Notes under the pieces: model-generated
Database searches by the model: none
What the model saw: only the letters and a program-made list of their open reading frames with translations
Told to the model about the DNA's origin: nothing
Program-made: the position numbers and the translations under genes
Shown: positions 51,079-60,306 of the stretch, one piece after another
Numbering within the stretch: position 1 is the stretch's first letter
Layout of the letters: the number at the start of each line of letters is the position of its first letter
Assembly: GCA_949299185.1 (NCBI GenBank)
Contig: CASFZR010000001.1
Location: forward strand, 124,001 to 188,000
Direction: 5' to 3'
Length of the DNA stretch: 64,000 nt
From: an uncultured Spirochaetales bacterium
Lineage (GTDB): Bacteria; Spirochaetota; Spirochaetia; Sphaerochaetales; Sphaerochaetaceae

Positions 51079-52092
51079 ATGCTTAGATACATAGTCCTTT
51101 CCATGGGAGAGCCTGCCGGCACATCTCCTGAGATGATACTCAAGGCGACGAAGGCGCTTTCGGATACATTCGAGGGCGGAATCATCGTGACTGGCGATGA
51201 GGGGGTATTCAGCCATACGGCCTCTGATCTCTCGATAGACCCCTGCTTTGAGTACCTTGCCGAGGATGAGGAGGACCTTCGCAGGGCGGAGGAGGATGGC
51301 GTCAGGTTCATCTTCTTCCGTTCTTCTTCCATCGATCTCTCTTCCTTCGAGTATGGAAAGGTCTCTGCAGAGACCGGCGAAGCCTCTTTCAAGGCCCTTG
51401 AACGCGCTGTGTCCATCATACAGAACGGGCTTGCCGATTCCCTAGTCACGAGTCCTGTCTCCGCCAGGGCGCTTGAGGCGGCCGGCCATGAGGAGCGGTC
51501 CGTGTTCTCGCTCCTTTCCCGCTTCGCCTCCTCCTCGAGGCTGATGAACATGATCGTCGCGGGGAAGATCAACATGTTCGGCCTGACGCATCGGCGCGCG
51601 CTTTCAGAGGCCATCTCCGCTATAACCCGAGAGAACGTGCTTGAGGCGCTGGTCTCGATAGATGCGCTGAGGATATCCCGATTCTTCGATCATGATAAGC
51701 CCATCGGGGTCTGCTCGCTTAATCCTGTCGATAGGGATGGGGAATGGACCGGATCGGAAGAGGGGGATTTCATCATCCCCGCGATAGAGGTCGCACGCCA
51801 GATCGGGATGAACGTTGAAGGACCATTCTCTCCAGAGGTGCTGTTCCGCCGTGCCGCAAAGGGGGAGTTCTCCTCCGTGCTGGTGATGACGGCAGGAGTC
51901 GGTTACGCTGCCTCTGCCGCGGCAGCTCCTGATGAGGCCTATATGCTGACATGGGGACTGCCGTTCCTGCGCCTTGGCATAATAGGCGAGGCGGGACTTG
52001 AGGATGCTGGTAAGGATAGGGTGACCATCAAGCCGATGGTGACCGCGGTGATCGAGGCCCTCAGGCTTTCGGATAGGAGCTATATGGTATGA
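51079..52092 (+). CDS. PdxA-family protein lacking metal-binding histidines
   Basis: A 337-aa homologue of 4-hydroxythreonine-4-phosphate dehydrogenase: SMGEPAGTSPEM opening (PGEPAGIGP in PdxA), LVTSPVSARALEAAGHEE, GLTHRRALSEAISAIT and LTWGLPFLR. PdxA binds its metal with three His. Here the first (LTHRRAL) remains, but NPHAGE has become NPVDRDGE and MYHDQG has become MTAGVG, so two ligands are gone. It therefore may not be a PLP-synthesis dehydrogenase. No other vitamin B6 gene is near. Overlaps the lipoprotein gene by ATGA. Confidence 0.75.
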   Translation: MLRYIVLSMGEPAGTSPEMILKATKALSDTFEGGIIVTGDEGVFSHTASDLSIDPCFEYLAEDEEDLRRAEEDGVRFIFFRSSSIDLSSFEYGKVSAETGEASFKALERAVSIIQNGLADSLVTSPVSARALEAAGHEERSVFSLLSRFASSSRLMNMIVAGKINMFGLTHRRALSEAISAITRENVLEALVSIDALRISRFFDHDKPIGVCSLNPVDRDGEWTGSEEGDFIIPAIEVARQIGMNVEGPFSPEVLFRRAAKGEFSSVLVMTAGVGYAASAAAAPDEAYMLTWGLPFLRLGIIGEAGLEDAGKDRVTIKPMVTAVIEALRLSDRSYMV

Positions 52093-53192
52093 GGAGACTG
52101 CTTCTGGCCCTCGGACTCGCGGTGGCGATGCTCATGGCATCTTGCCAGACAAGCGTTTCCATAGACTACCTCTATCCGTCAGAGGTGAACATGTCGGCGT
52201 ATCGCAGCCTTGCGGTGATGCCTGTGGTGCCGTACAGGGGCAGTATCCCCGGTTCCACCTGGGTCCGTGGTGTCGATTTCATGGCCGGGACGCTTCGTAT
52301 CAGGTCATCCTATGCCGCCTCGTCGCTCTCACGTGATGTTGCCTCCTATGCCTCGGATCAGCTTTACGCGACCCTGCGTGATACCGGATATTACAATCTC
52401 CTCGATATGCAGAGGACCGCGTCGATCGTCAATTCGAGATACATGGTCTCCAAGCGGCTCCATGATGCCGGATACGATGCCGTGATGATCCCACGCATCG
52501 AATCGATGGATGTCGATGAGACCGTATTCTCCCGCCGTCAGTCAGAGCTTGTCTGGGATGACGATGATAATGAGTATGTGAGCGTCTCCTGGTACGACTA
52601 CACGGTAAGGCAGAAGGCCTCGATACGGTACTCGATCACCATCGTGGATACCCTGACGGAGCGTGTTGTTGCCCAGAAGACCTTTGTCGATTCCGCCGAG
52701 CGGTCTGAGACAGTGGATCCTGACTGGCCGAGATTCGATGGCGTGGAGCAGCTCTTCCGCCGTATGATCCGCGGCTTCAATGAGGGATTGAGGCGGCAGT
52801 TCGCCCCCACTGTGAGGAGCTATACCGTGACGCTCATGGCTAACAAGCCTAAGCTTGAAGCGGCAGAAGAGGCCTATGATTTGGCCTCCGAGGGGAGGGC
52901 TCGTGATGCCGCAGGGCGCTTCTCGGAACTCTGGGAGAGCTTCCACCATATCCCATCAGGCTATAACGCGGCACTGCTTACAGCGTCCACCGGTGATTTC
53001 GCCGGCAGCCTCGCGCTCCTGTCAGATATGCTTGATGAGACGGCTGATTCCCGCGTACGATCACTTTATGATGATATAAGCACCGTGCAGCGCCGTGATG
53101 CGGAGGCACAGGAGCAGCTTACCAGCGCAGAGCGTGATACGGAGATCCAGATCGATCCCGGAATATCCATATATGACTATCTACTGAGGTGA
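52089..53192 (+). CDS. Predicted outer-envelope lipoprotein
   Basis: A 367-aa protein with signal peptide and lipobox LLALGLAVAMLMASC (LMASC). The first half (YRSLAVMPV, ASDQLYATLRDTGYYNLLD) resembles the TolB/CsgG/GNA1162 group of envelope lipoproteins with a sugar-hydrolase-like edge strand; the C-terminal 100 residues look helical and TPR-like (AEEAYDLASEGRARDAAGRF). Coupled by ATGA to the PdxA-like gene. Function unknown. Confidence 0.65.
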   Translation: MRRLLLALGLAVAMLMASCQTSVSIDYLYPSEVNMSAYRSLAVMPVVPYRGSIPGSTWVRGVDFMAGTLRIRSSYAASSLSRDVASYASDQLYATLRDTGYYNLLDMQRTASIVNSRYMVSKRLHDAGYDAVMIPRIESMDVDETVFSRRQSELVWDDDDNEYVSVSWYDYTVRQKASIRYSITIVDTLTERVVAQKTFVDSAERSETVDPDWPRFDGVEQLFRRMIRGFNEGLRRQFAPTVRSYTVTLMANKPKLEAAEEAYDLASEGRARDAAGRFSELWESFHHIPSGYNAALLTASTGDFAGSLALLSDMLDETADSRVRSLYDDISTVQRRDAEAQEQLTSAERDTEIQIDPGISIYDYLLR

Positions 53193-53194
53193 CC

Positions 53195-53560
53195 ATGGCC
53201 GCTATACTCTATGCAGATGAATCATCGATTCCCGATCTCGGCAGCTACCGTTCTGCCGAACTCGTATTCTCAGGCTCTCCTTGCTGCCGTTGCCGCGAGA
53301 CGAAGGAAGCCGCGAGCGTTTCCGGTGGTATGGAGATGCTCAAGCGCTGGATAAGCTCTTCCTCCTTCTCTGTCATCCTCCTTTCGGGGTTCACGCCTGT
53401 GGCGGAGCGCGTGAAGGAGAACGCTGTATATTGGGTTTCCGACCATCTTGCCGAGCCGGGAACCCCGTTGATGATCGTGATCTCATCAGGCCCTTGGAAG
53501 GAGGGTAAGGTATGCTCTTCTTCTGAGGATATCCAAGAATACTTAAATAATATTAAGTAA
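53195..53560 (+). CDS. Small protein of unknown function (121 aa)
   Basis: Starts ATG at 53195 with GAGG five bases upstream, overlapping nothing of consequence (the lipoprotein stop is at 53190-53192). It has a Cys cluster SPCCRCRE and alternating strands (AAILYADE, FSVILLSGF, LMIVISSG), suggesting a small Rossmann or flavodoxin-like fold. I do not recognise a family. Confidence 0.5.
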   Translation: MAAILYADESSIPDLGSYRSAELVFSGSPCCRCRETKEAASVSGGMEMLKRWISSSSFSVILLSGFTPVAERVKENAVYWVSDHLAEPGTPLMIVISSGPWKEGKVCSSSEDIQEYLNNIK

Positions 53561-53710
53561 TTTTAAGATATTTTTTCATTATGATACCCCCTTCGGCTAG
53601 ATTATTGCTGAGGAAATGCAGTAATCTAGCGATATATTCCATCATTTTTGGGGGATAGAATATACGTTACGGGCTACCGATAAGGGTTGTCGTGGTCTCT
53701 TCCGTATTTT
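53561..53710. other. AT-rich non-coding stretch with a 12-bp-stem hairpin
   Basis: Holds no ORF. CTAGATTATTGC (53597-53608) pairs with GCAGTAATCTAG (53618-53629) with one G-U and a nine-base loop. CCCCC at about 53587-53591 and GGGGG at about 53650-53654 flank it and could pair over the hairpin. No terminator U-run follows. It could be a 3' end structure of the preceding operon or a small RNA. Confidence 0.4.
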
Positions 53711-53739
53711 TTGCCCCTTTCCTCCCGCTTTGCTATAAT
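53711..53739 (+). promoter_or_regulatory. Promoter of the rloAB operon
   Basis: TTGCCC (53711-53716), 17 bases, TATAAT (53734-53739) preceded by TGC. The strongest promoter in the window. The leader after it contains the perfect palindrome TGAGCCGCGGCTCA (53756-53769), then a GGAGG Shine-Dalgarno. Confidence 0.7.
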
Positions 53740-53755
53740 CGGGAATCAGAAACGG

Positions 53756-53769
53756 TGAGCCGCGGCTCA
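53756..53769. promoter_or_regulatory. Perfect palindrome in the rloA leader
   Basis: TGAGCCGCGGCTCA, 14 bp, about 15 bases downstream of the expected transcription start and 18 before the start codon. As DNA it could be an operator; as RNA it would form a small stem near the ribosome binding site. The membrane LuxR protein of the operon is a possible binder. Confidence 0.45.
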
Positions 53770-53786
53770 TCAATAAGGAGGAGCTT

Positions 53787-55070
53787 ATGCTGCTAAATAT
53801 GACTATTGCGAACTTCAAGTCCGTAAAGTCACCTCAGACCATCAGCTTCCAGGCTGTCAAGGATTCAAGGCTCCCTGCGTCGAAGCTCGTGGAGGTCAAT
53901 GACCACCTCAAGGTAATCAAGACGAGCGCCATCATCGGACCTAACGGTGCGGGAAAAAGCTCTTTCGTAAGGGCATTGGAAGTACTCAAGAGGATAGTCA
54001 TGGCCGCTGATGGGCCGGAGAACCCGCTTCAGGGCGCGCTTACCGGAACCGTGTTCGCCTATGGCATAGATAAGGCCACCCCGGCAACGATCGCCATCGA
54101 GGTCCTTCTCGATAAGGGCGAGGGAACGGAGGAGAGCCCGACCACGATTGCCCGCTATACGCTCAAGGCCAACAAGGAAAGGATCTTCGAGGAGTCCCTT
54201 TACTACATCATCAATAACTCTCGTAAGCTCATGTTCGAGCGTATCCTCGGTGAGGATGGGCTCTATTCATACCGCTTCGGCAAGCTCTATAGGGGAGAGA
54301 AGAAGAGGCAGGCTGCCAAGCTTCCTGAGAACAGGACGTTCCTCGCCGGGTCGGCGCGCAAGGGCGGCCAGACGTCGCTTGAGCTTTACACTTGGTTCGA
54401 GAAGACGCTGCATATCCTCCCGATGGGAGTCTCGTCAAAGGCCGAGCAGTATGCCTGCGATATGCTCAAGGCCCATCCGGGCTGGGGCGAGCAGATCCTG
54501 AACTACCTCTGGGCCCTGGATATCACGGATATAAACAGGATCGAGGTCAGGACGAACGAGCAGGGCGAGGATCATCTGAGGTTCACCCATATCTACGTCA
54601 ATGACAAGAAGGCAGAGGGCTATGCCAACATCTTCGCTGGCGAGTCTCTGTCGCTGCGCCGTCTGACGGTGATCGGCTTCGCCTTCTTCGAGGCGTTCAT
54701 CACCGGCAAGACGCTGGTCATAGATGACTTCGGCCAGCTGCTGCATCCGGACATCCTCTGCCATCTCGTTGAGATCTTCGAGAACTGCGACAAGGATAGC
54801 CAGATGCTCGTCGTCGACTGCAATCCCTCGCTTCTCAAGGAAGGCCTCTTGCGCCGCGATGCCGTTTGGTTCGCGCAGAAGGATCAGGAAAGCTCTACCG
54901 TCTACTACTCGCTCTCCGACTTCAAGGGAGCGCGCGGTAAGATCCCAGCCACGCAGAGGTATATGCAGGGTGTATATGGTGCCCTTCCGATCACGAGCGA
55001 GTTCTACTTCGTCCACGATGGCACGCCTGTCGAGCCTGAGGTGAAGGAAGCTGAAGGGGAGGAGAGATAA
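53787..55070 (+). CDS. rloA: RloA/AbiL-type AAA ATPase
   Basis: A 427-aa ABC-like ATPase of the AAA_15/21 group that pairs with RloB in restriction-associated and abortive-infection loci. Walker A is GPNGAGKSS at residues 51-58; the signature-like region is FAGESLSLRRLTVIG; Walker B is TLVIDDFGQLLHPD. The C-terminal YYSLSDFKGARGK...YMQGVYGALP is typical of RloA. Oddities: Walker B has DD instead of DE, and the usual TTH (H-loop) is VDCNPSLL, so catalysis may be altered. It is the first gene of an operon with rloB, a 7TM LuxR protein and a hydrolase. Confidence 0.75.
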   Translation: MLLNMTIANFKSVKSPQTISFQAVKDSRLPASKLVEVNDHLKVIKTSAIIGPNGAGKSSFVRALEVLKRIVMAADGPENPLQGALTGTVFAYGIDKATPATIAIEVLLDKGEGTEESPTTIARYTLKANKERIFEESLYYIINNSRKLMFERILGEDGLYSYRFGKLYRGEKKRQAAKLPENRTFLAGSARKGGQTSLELYTWFEKTLHILPMGVSSKAEQYACDMLKAHPGWGEQILNYLWALDITDINRIEVRTNEQGEDHLRFTHIYVNDKKAEGYANIFAGESLSLRRLTVIGFAFFEAFITGKTLVIDDFGQLLHPDILCHLVEIFENCDKDSQMLVVDCNPSLLKEGLLRRDAVWFAQKDQESSTVYYSLSDFKGARGKIPATQRYMQGVYGALPITSEFYFVHDGTPVEPEVKEAEGEER

Positions 55071-55071
55071 G

Positions 55072-55704
55072 ATGATCAAGCGCAAGAAGAACATAACAGC
55101 GCCGAAGCAGACGATGCTTCTGGTTTGTGCGACCGAGGCGGAAGCCCTCTACTTCTCTCAGATGAGGAAGGACTGCCGCTATGTTAATCTCACCGTCGTG
55201 AAGGCTCCAGAGGGAAAGGACCTCAAGGGACTGATCGATTTCACCGCCCGTGAGCGCAATCATGGGAAGTTCGATTCCGCATGGGCTCTCTTCGGCTTCG
55301 AGGATATCGGGACGAGCGTGGATGAGATCAAGTCGATGGAGGAATACACGGAGAAGAAGAAGATCCGGCTCTGCTGGATCAACCCGAGGTTCGATCTCTG
55401 GTTCGTCTTCCACCTTGGCGCTCCTTCTTCGTATGTTTCGGATATCGCGCCGCTTGAGGCTAAGCTGGGTGAGGCTCTACCAGGATTCGAGATGACCCCG
55501 GAATACTTCCTCACGAAGGGACTGAATACCCACATCCGTCTCTTCCCGCGCCATGCTACCGCTGACATCAACGCTCGTAACTACAATACCCTCGCCAAGG
55601 CTGCGACGGGTCTTGAGGCTACGACCATGCCTGCTCTGAATGAGGATATCACCGCGATCTGCGGGACCGCGGATATGTCCCACAACCAGAAGGTGCGAAG
55701 GTAG
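55072..55704 (+). CDS. rloB: RloB-family protein (TOPRIM-like effector)
   Basis: A 210-aa protein that starts two bases after rloA. Family marks: MLLVCATEAEALYF, WALFGFEDIG and CWINPRFDLWFVFHL, matching the RloB (PF13707) core where most members have CEGxxTE, FDRD and NPCFELW. The acidic residues expected at the first two motifs are partly replaced. RloB is the AbiLii-like partner of RloA in anti-phage systems; activity here is uncertain. Confidence 0.7.
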   Translation: MIKRKKNITAPKQTMLLVCATEAEALYFSQMRKDCRYVNLTVVKAPEGKDLKGLIDFTARERNHGKFDSAWALFGFEDIGTSVDEIKSMEEYTEKKKIRLCWINPRFDLWFVFHLGAPSSYVSDIAPLEAKLGEALPGFEMTPEYFLTKGLNTHIRLFPRHATADINARNYNTLAKAATGLEATTMPALNEDITAICGTADMSHNQKVRR

Positions 55705-55707
55705 CTG

Positions 55708-56610
55708 ATGGAGGCTGTCCCTCTTCTTATCAGCCTGATAGCCCTTGCCATCGTCAGCATGGACCTGGCATTGGCTATCGTATGGAACCGCAGGGCGCGA
55801 TACACATGGTCGCGTACCTGCGTTGTCTTTACCGCGACGCTCCTTGGAGCCGTCGTGGCTTTCGCCCTCGATGAGTACTCCTATCTCGCGTTTGACGGGA
55901 CCGTCCAGTTCGTCCTGCATCTGGTCTGGGAGATACTCCTCGTGCTTGATTCGACATTCATCCTCACGATGATCCCGTTCTTCTGCAACTGGGTCATCGC
56001 CCGCCCGATAGGGAAGGGAGAGCGGGCCCTGGCGTTCCTTGCCGGCGCTCTCTATCTCGTGGATTCCATCATCTGGATTGCCACGAAGGGTGTCCTCTCC
56101 TCGATATTCCAGTATGCGATATGGACGCTGGTGGTCCTCTATTGCATCATCGTGATGTTCTCCGAATGGAAGCGCATCATGGATACATCCGTCAGGACGA
56201 TGTGCCGCACCATGGTAATAATCTCCTTCGCCATGCTTCCCATCGTCGTGTTCTCCATGATCTTCCCCTGGCTCAGGGGGATATCGATATCAGTGGTGTC
56301 GCTCTCGTATACGATAGCCATATTGGTCTTCCTGTTCATCGCGATCGCCCATCTCGATGCATCTTCTGATCAGGATAAGCCCGTGAAGGAGGGAATATCC
56401 TTCGAGGACGTGCAGGAGCGCTTCCATATCACTGAGCGTGAATACGAGGTCATAGCCCTGATAAAGAAGGGGCTGACGAATAAGGAGATCGCATCTGAGC
56501 TGAATATCTCGGTCAATACCGTGAATAACCATATCGCCAACATCTTCGCCAAGACGGAGGTGCGGTCGCGCATAGACCTGCTGAACCTCCTTCAGGAGGC
56601 GTCCTGGTGA
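55708..56610 (+). CDS. Seven-helix membrane LuxR-type regulator
   Basis: A 300-aa protein with about seven transmembrane helices (residues 1-225) and a C-terminal LuxR/NarL helix-turn-helix (TEREYEVIALIKKGLTNKEIASELNIS then VNTVNNHIANIFAKT). Signals in the membrane would be passed straight to DNA. It starts three bases after rloB, so it belongs to the rloAB operon. Similar 7TM-LuxR proteins are expanded in some spirochaetes. Confidence 0.82.
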   Translation: MEAVPLLISLIALAIVSMDLALAIVWNRRARYTWSRTCVVFTATLLGAVVAFALDEYSYLAFDGTVQFVLHLVWEILLVLDSTFILTMIPFFCNWVIARPIGKGERALAFLAGALYLVDSIIWIATKGVLSSIFQYAIWTLVVLYCIIVMFSEWKRIMDTSVRTMCRTMVIISFAMLPIVVFSMIFPWLRGISISVVSLSYTIAILVFLFIAIAHLDASSDQDKPVKEGISFEDVQERFHITEREYEVIALIKKGLTNKEIASELNISVNTVNNHIANIFAKTEVRSRIDLLNLLQEASW

Positions 56611-57449
56611 TGGCCTACCGCTACTCCGTGCCGCTTTCGTGGTATGAGGGGGCGTATGAGGACAGGACGGCTCCTTGCAAGGCCGCGCGCCCATTCACCC
56701 TTGCTCATAAGGAAGGCTCAGATAAGGCCGTGCTGCTGATCCATGGGTACGCAGGATACCCTGGGGAGCTTGTGCGCCCTGCGCGCGATCTCTTCGACCG
56801 AGGCTTCGATGTCTATGTTCCGCGCCTTCCTGGCTGCGGTACGACAGGCGAGGACTTCGCAAGATCGACAGGACGGGATTGGCTATCCGTGGCTGCCAGC
56901 GCGGCAAGGGACCTCAGGGGGAGATATGGGACGCTCTATGCCGTCGGTCATTCCATGGGAACTGCTTTGCTGATACTCATCTCTGGAAGCGTCCATTTCG
57001 ACAGGATGGTACTTGCAGCTCCTGCGGTCTCTGATAAGAAGCCGCCATTATCATTGAAGGCGCTCTCGCTTGTCAGGAAGCGTATAGCGAAGGAGTGGAG
57101 TCCTGATCCATCATACGTGATGTATTATGAGGATGCCCCCGCTGATGATGCATATCTCGGCAGGGAGTACTGGTCGTGGAACTATACAAGGCAGGGCTAT
57201 GAGCTGCTACGCCTGATGCATGATGCAGGCAGCAAGGCCTCCTGCATCGATGCTCCGACGCTCATCATCGTCGGAGGTGAGGATCTCGTAGTAGGTCCTG
57301 AGCCTGCGCGGTTTCTTGATCGTACGCTCTCATGCGAGCATCGCCTGGTTAGGATCGATGAGTGTACGCACTTCCCGTTCTATGACCGGAACAAGGATGG
57401 GGAGGAGAAGGCCGTCAAGGCGGTCATTGACTGTTTCTCCGAGTTGTAA
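56610..57449 (+). CDS. Alpha/beta-hydrolase (carboxylesterase/lipase-like)
   Basis: A 279-aa serine hydrolase: oxyanion LLIHGYAGYPGE, nucleophile elbow GHSMG (about residue 115), acid GGEDLVV and His in ECTHFPFYD. Most like Est30/monoacylglycerol lipase. No signal peptide. The ATG overlaps the LuxR stop (TGATG), so it is the last gene of the rloA-rloB-LuxR operon. The substrate is unknown. Confidence 0.82.
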   Translation: MAYRYSVPLSWYEGAYEDRTAPCKAARPFTLAHKEGSDKAVLLIHGYAGYPGELVRPARDLFDRGFDVYVPRLPGCGTTGEDFARSTGRDWLSVAASAARDLRGRYGTLYAVGHSMGTALLILISGSVHFDRMVLAAPAVSDKKPPLSLKALSLVRKRIAKEWSPDPSYVMYYEDAPADDAYLGREYWSWNYTRQGYELLRLMHDAGSKASCIDAPTLIIVGGEDLVVGPEPARFLDRTLSCEHRLVRIDECTHFPFYDRNKDGEEKAVKAVIDCFSEL

Positions 57450-57497
57450 ATCACGGGCAAAGATAATAAGATTAGGCGTCAATCTAAGGAGAAGGAA

Positions 57498-58976
57498 ATG
57501 GAAGTTCGCGTTCGCTATGCCCCGTCACCGACAGGGCTGCAGCATATAGGCGGAATACGTACTGCGTTATTCAATTATTTCTTCGCTAGATCCTCGGGGG
57601 GGAAGTTCATACTCCGTGTCGAGGATACGGACAGGGAACGCTACAGCGACGAGTCGCTTGAGGATCTCTACAGCACGCTCGAATGGCTTGGAGTGAAATG
57701 GGACGAAGGTCCTGTGGTGGGCGGCGATTATGGCCCTTATATCCAGTCGGAGCGCTTCGATATCTATAAGAAGTACGCTGAGCAGCTTGTCGCAGAGGGC
57801 AAGGCATACTACTGCTACTGCTCCCCTGAGCGCCTTGAGGCGCTACGCAAGGAGCAGGCGGAGTCAAAGAGCGAGTATCAGGGATACGACAGGCACTGTG
57901 CGAATCTCACTGCGGAGGAGAGGGCGGAGCTTGAGGCTCAGGGCATAAAGCCTGTCATCCGCCTCCGTGTTCCGACCGAGGGCAAGACGACCTTCCATGA
58001 TATCCTCATGGGGGATATCACGAGGCGTAACCGCGATATCTCTCCAGACCCCATCATACTCAAGAGCGATGGGTTCCCGACCTATCATCTTGCTAATGTG
58101 ATCGATGACCATCTGATGCATATCACGCACATAATGCGTGCCCAGGAGTGGATTCCGTCAGGCCCGCTCCATGTGCTTCTCTATCAGGCTTTCGGCTGGG
58201 AGGTTCCTCAGTACTGCCACCTGCCGATGGTCATGGGAAAGGATGGGCAGAAGCTCTCGAAGCGCCATGGCTCAACCGCTGTCCGCGACTTCCGCGCCAA
58301 GGGCTATCTTCCTGAGGCAATCATCAACTATGTCACGCTTGTCGGCTGGTCCCTCGATGGCTCTACTGAGTTCTTTACCAAATCCGAGCTTGAGAAGTGC
58401 TTTAGGCTGGAGAACATCCACAAGTCCCCGGCGGTCTTCGATTACAAGAAGCTTGACTGGTTCAACGGACAGTATATAAGGGCGGCCGCGGACGAGCGTA
58501 TCGCCTCCCTCATAACCCCGTACCTGCAGGAGGCTGGCTTCATCCAAGATCCTCTGACCGAGGAGGATAAGGCCCTTGTCTCCCGCATCGTGCCGCCGGT
58601 GAAGGAGAGGATGAAGGTCCTCTCCGATGTCGTGCCGCTAACGGCGTTCATCTTCCGTGATGAGCCTGTCGAGGATAAGACGGTATATATCGGCAAGGGC
58701 TCCGACCTGGAGAAGACGGTGGAGGCCTTGAGGCGTGGCTCTGATATCCTTCTCTCTGGGCTAAGGAGCGGAAGGAGCCATGAGGATATCGAGACGGAGC
58801 TTTCCGCTCTTGCGACTGAGCTTTCGATCAAGGTCGCTGGCGTGTTCCAGCCGATACGCGTCGCCATAACCAACTCGACCGTGTCCCTTCCCTTGTTCGA
58901 TTCTATTGAACTGATCGGCCTTGATGAGACGGAAAGGCGTCTCCGTCGTGGCCTTACCATACTTGAGGAGAATTGA
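57498..58976 (+). CDS. gltX: Glutamyl-tRNA synthetase
   Basis: Class I synthetase: HIGH motif in [21 protein letters not shown] at the start and KMSKS-like [10 protein letters not shown]. The C-terminal anticodon-binding part completes the 492 aa. AAGGAG precedes the ATG. First of three synthetase genes. Whether it also charges tRNA-Gln cannot be told. Confidence 0.96.
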   Translation: MEVRVRYAPSPTGLQHIGGIRTALFNYFFARSSGGKFILRVEDTDRERYSDESLEDLYSTLEWLGVKWDEGPVVGGDYGPYIQSERFDIYKKYAEQLVAEGKAYYCYCSPERLEALRKEQAESKSEYQGYDRHCANLTAEERAELEAQGIKPVIRLRVPTEGKTTFHDILMGDITRRNRDISPDPIILKSDGFPTYHLANVIDDHLMHITHIMRAQEWIPSGPLHVLLYQAFGWEVPQYCHLPMVMGKDGQKLSKRHGSTAVRDFRAKGYLPEAIINYVTLVGWSLDGSTEFFTKSELEKCFRLENIHKSPAVFDYKKLDWFNGQYIRAAADERIASLITPYLQEAGFIQDPLTEEDKALVSRIVPPVKERMKVLSDVVPLTAFIFRDEPVEDKTVYIGKGSDLEKTVEALRRGSDILLSGLRSGRSHEDIETELSALATELSIKVAGVFQPIRVAITNSTVSLPLFDSIELIGLDETERRLRRGLTILEEN

Positions 58977-58977
58977 T

Positions 58978-60306
58978 ATGTCAGAAGCAGCAACAATGGA
59001 TAAGATCGTATCTCTCTGCCGCCGCCGCGGCTTCATATTCCAGTCCAGCGAGATCTATGGAGGTCTCAATGGAGCCTATGACTATGGTCCGATGGGCGTG
59101 GAGCTGAAGAACAACATCCGCGACTTCTGGTGGAAGGAGATGACGCAGATGCATGATAACATCGTCGGACTCGATGCCTCGATCCTGATGCATCCCCGCG
59201 TCTGGGAGGCTTCTGGCCATGTGTCTAACTTCACCGACCCGATGGTTGATTGCAAGGTCTGCAAGTCCCGCTTCCGCGCCGATCAGATCGATCTGGACGC
59301 TCCCTGCCCGGTATGCGGCAACAAGGGGACGTTCACGGCTCCTCGCAACTTCAACCTCATGTTCCAGACGCATATCGGGGCGAACGCCGATGATGCGTCG
59401 GTGGTATATCTCCGCCCAGAGACCGCCCAGGGCATCTATGTGAACTTCAAGAACGTCGTGCAGTCCTCACGCGTGAAGCTTCCGTTCGGCATCGCGCAGA
59501 TCGGAAAGTCATTCCGCAACGAGATCACGACAAAGAACTTCATCTTCCGTTCCTGTGAGTTTGAGCAGATGGAGATGCAGTTCTTCTGCAAGCCCGGTAC
59601 TGATGAACAGTGGTTCCCGTACTGGAGGGAGCAGAGGATGGAGTTCTATAAGAAGATGGGTATCCATCCAGAGAACCTGAGATGGCATCAGCATGGTCCG
59701 GATGAGCTTGCCTTCTATGCAAAGGATGCCTACGACATCCAGTTCCTCTTCCCGATGGGATGGCAGGAGCTTGAAGGCGTGCATTCAAGGACCGACTATG
59801 ACCTGACACAGCATCAGAAGTTCTCAGGAAAGGATCTTACATATCTCGATCCGGAGACGAATGAGAGGTATATCCCATACGTCGTAGAAACCTCTGCCGG
59901 ACTTACCAGGAACGTGCTGATGGCGCTCTGCGATGCATATGACGAGGAAGCTACCCCTGAGGGCGATACCCGCACTGTCATGCACTTCCATCCGCAGATC
60001 GCGCCTGTGAAGGTCGCTGTCCTTCCTCTGGTGAAGAAGGACGGGCTTGCTGAGTATGCTTCCAAGCTTGAGCATGACCTCAGAAGCGACTTCACCACCT
60101 TCTATGATCAGAGCGGAGCGGTGGGCAGGCGCTACAGGAGGATGGATGAGATCGGCACGCCGTACTGCGTGACGGTTGATTACCAGACGATGCAGGATCA
60201 GACGGTCACTGTCCGCTTCCGTGATTCGATGGAGCAGGAGAGGGTCTCAGTCGATCAGCTCGTGCCGTTCATCCATCAGAAGATGAAAGAGTACAGGAGG
60301 GTGTGA
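58978..60306 (+). CDS. glyS: Glycyl-tRNA synthetase (dimeric class II type)
   Basis: Archaeal/eukaryotic-like alpha2 Gly[24 protein letters not shown], motif 2 [14 protein letters not shown], motif 3 [10 protein letters not shown], and a C-terminal HGTP anticodon domain ([10 protein letters not shown]). It starts one base after the gltX stop; the frame is open further upstream inside gltX but family length supports 58978. Charges tRNA-Gly. Confidence 0.95.
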   Translation: MSEAATMDKIVSLCRRRGFIFQSSEIYGGLNGAYDYGPMGVELKNNIRDFWWKEMTQMHDNIVGLDASILMHPRVWEASGHVSNFTDPMVDCKVCKSRFRADQIDLDAPCPVCGNKGTFTAPRNFNLMFQTHIGANADDASVVYLRPETAQGIYVNFKNVVQSSRVKLPFGIAQIGKSFRNEITTKNFIFRSCEFEQMEMQFFCKPGTDEQWFPYWREQRMEFYKKMGIHPENLRWHQHGPDELAFYAKDAYDIQFLFPMGWQELEGVHSRTDYDLTQHQKFSGKDLTYLDPETNERYIPYVVETSAGLTRNVLMALCDAYDEEATPEGDTRTVMHFHPQIAPVKVAVLPLVKKDGLAEYASKLEHDLRSDFTTFYDQSGAVGRRYRRMDEIGTPYCVTVDYQTMQDQTVTVRFRDSMEQERVSVDQLVPFIHQKMKEYRRV

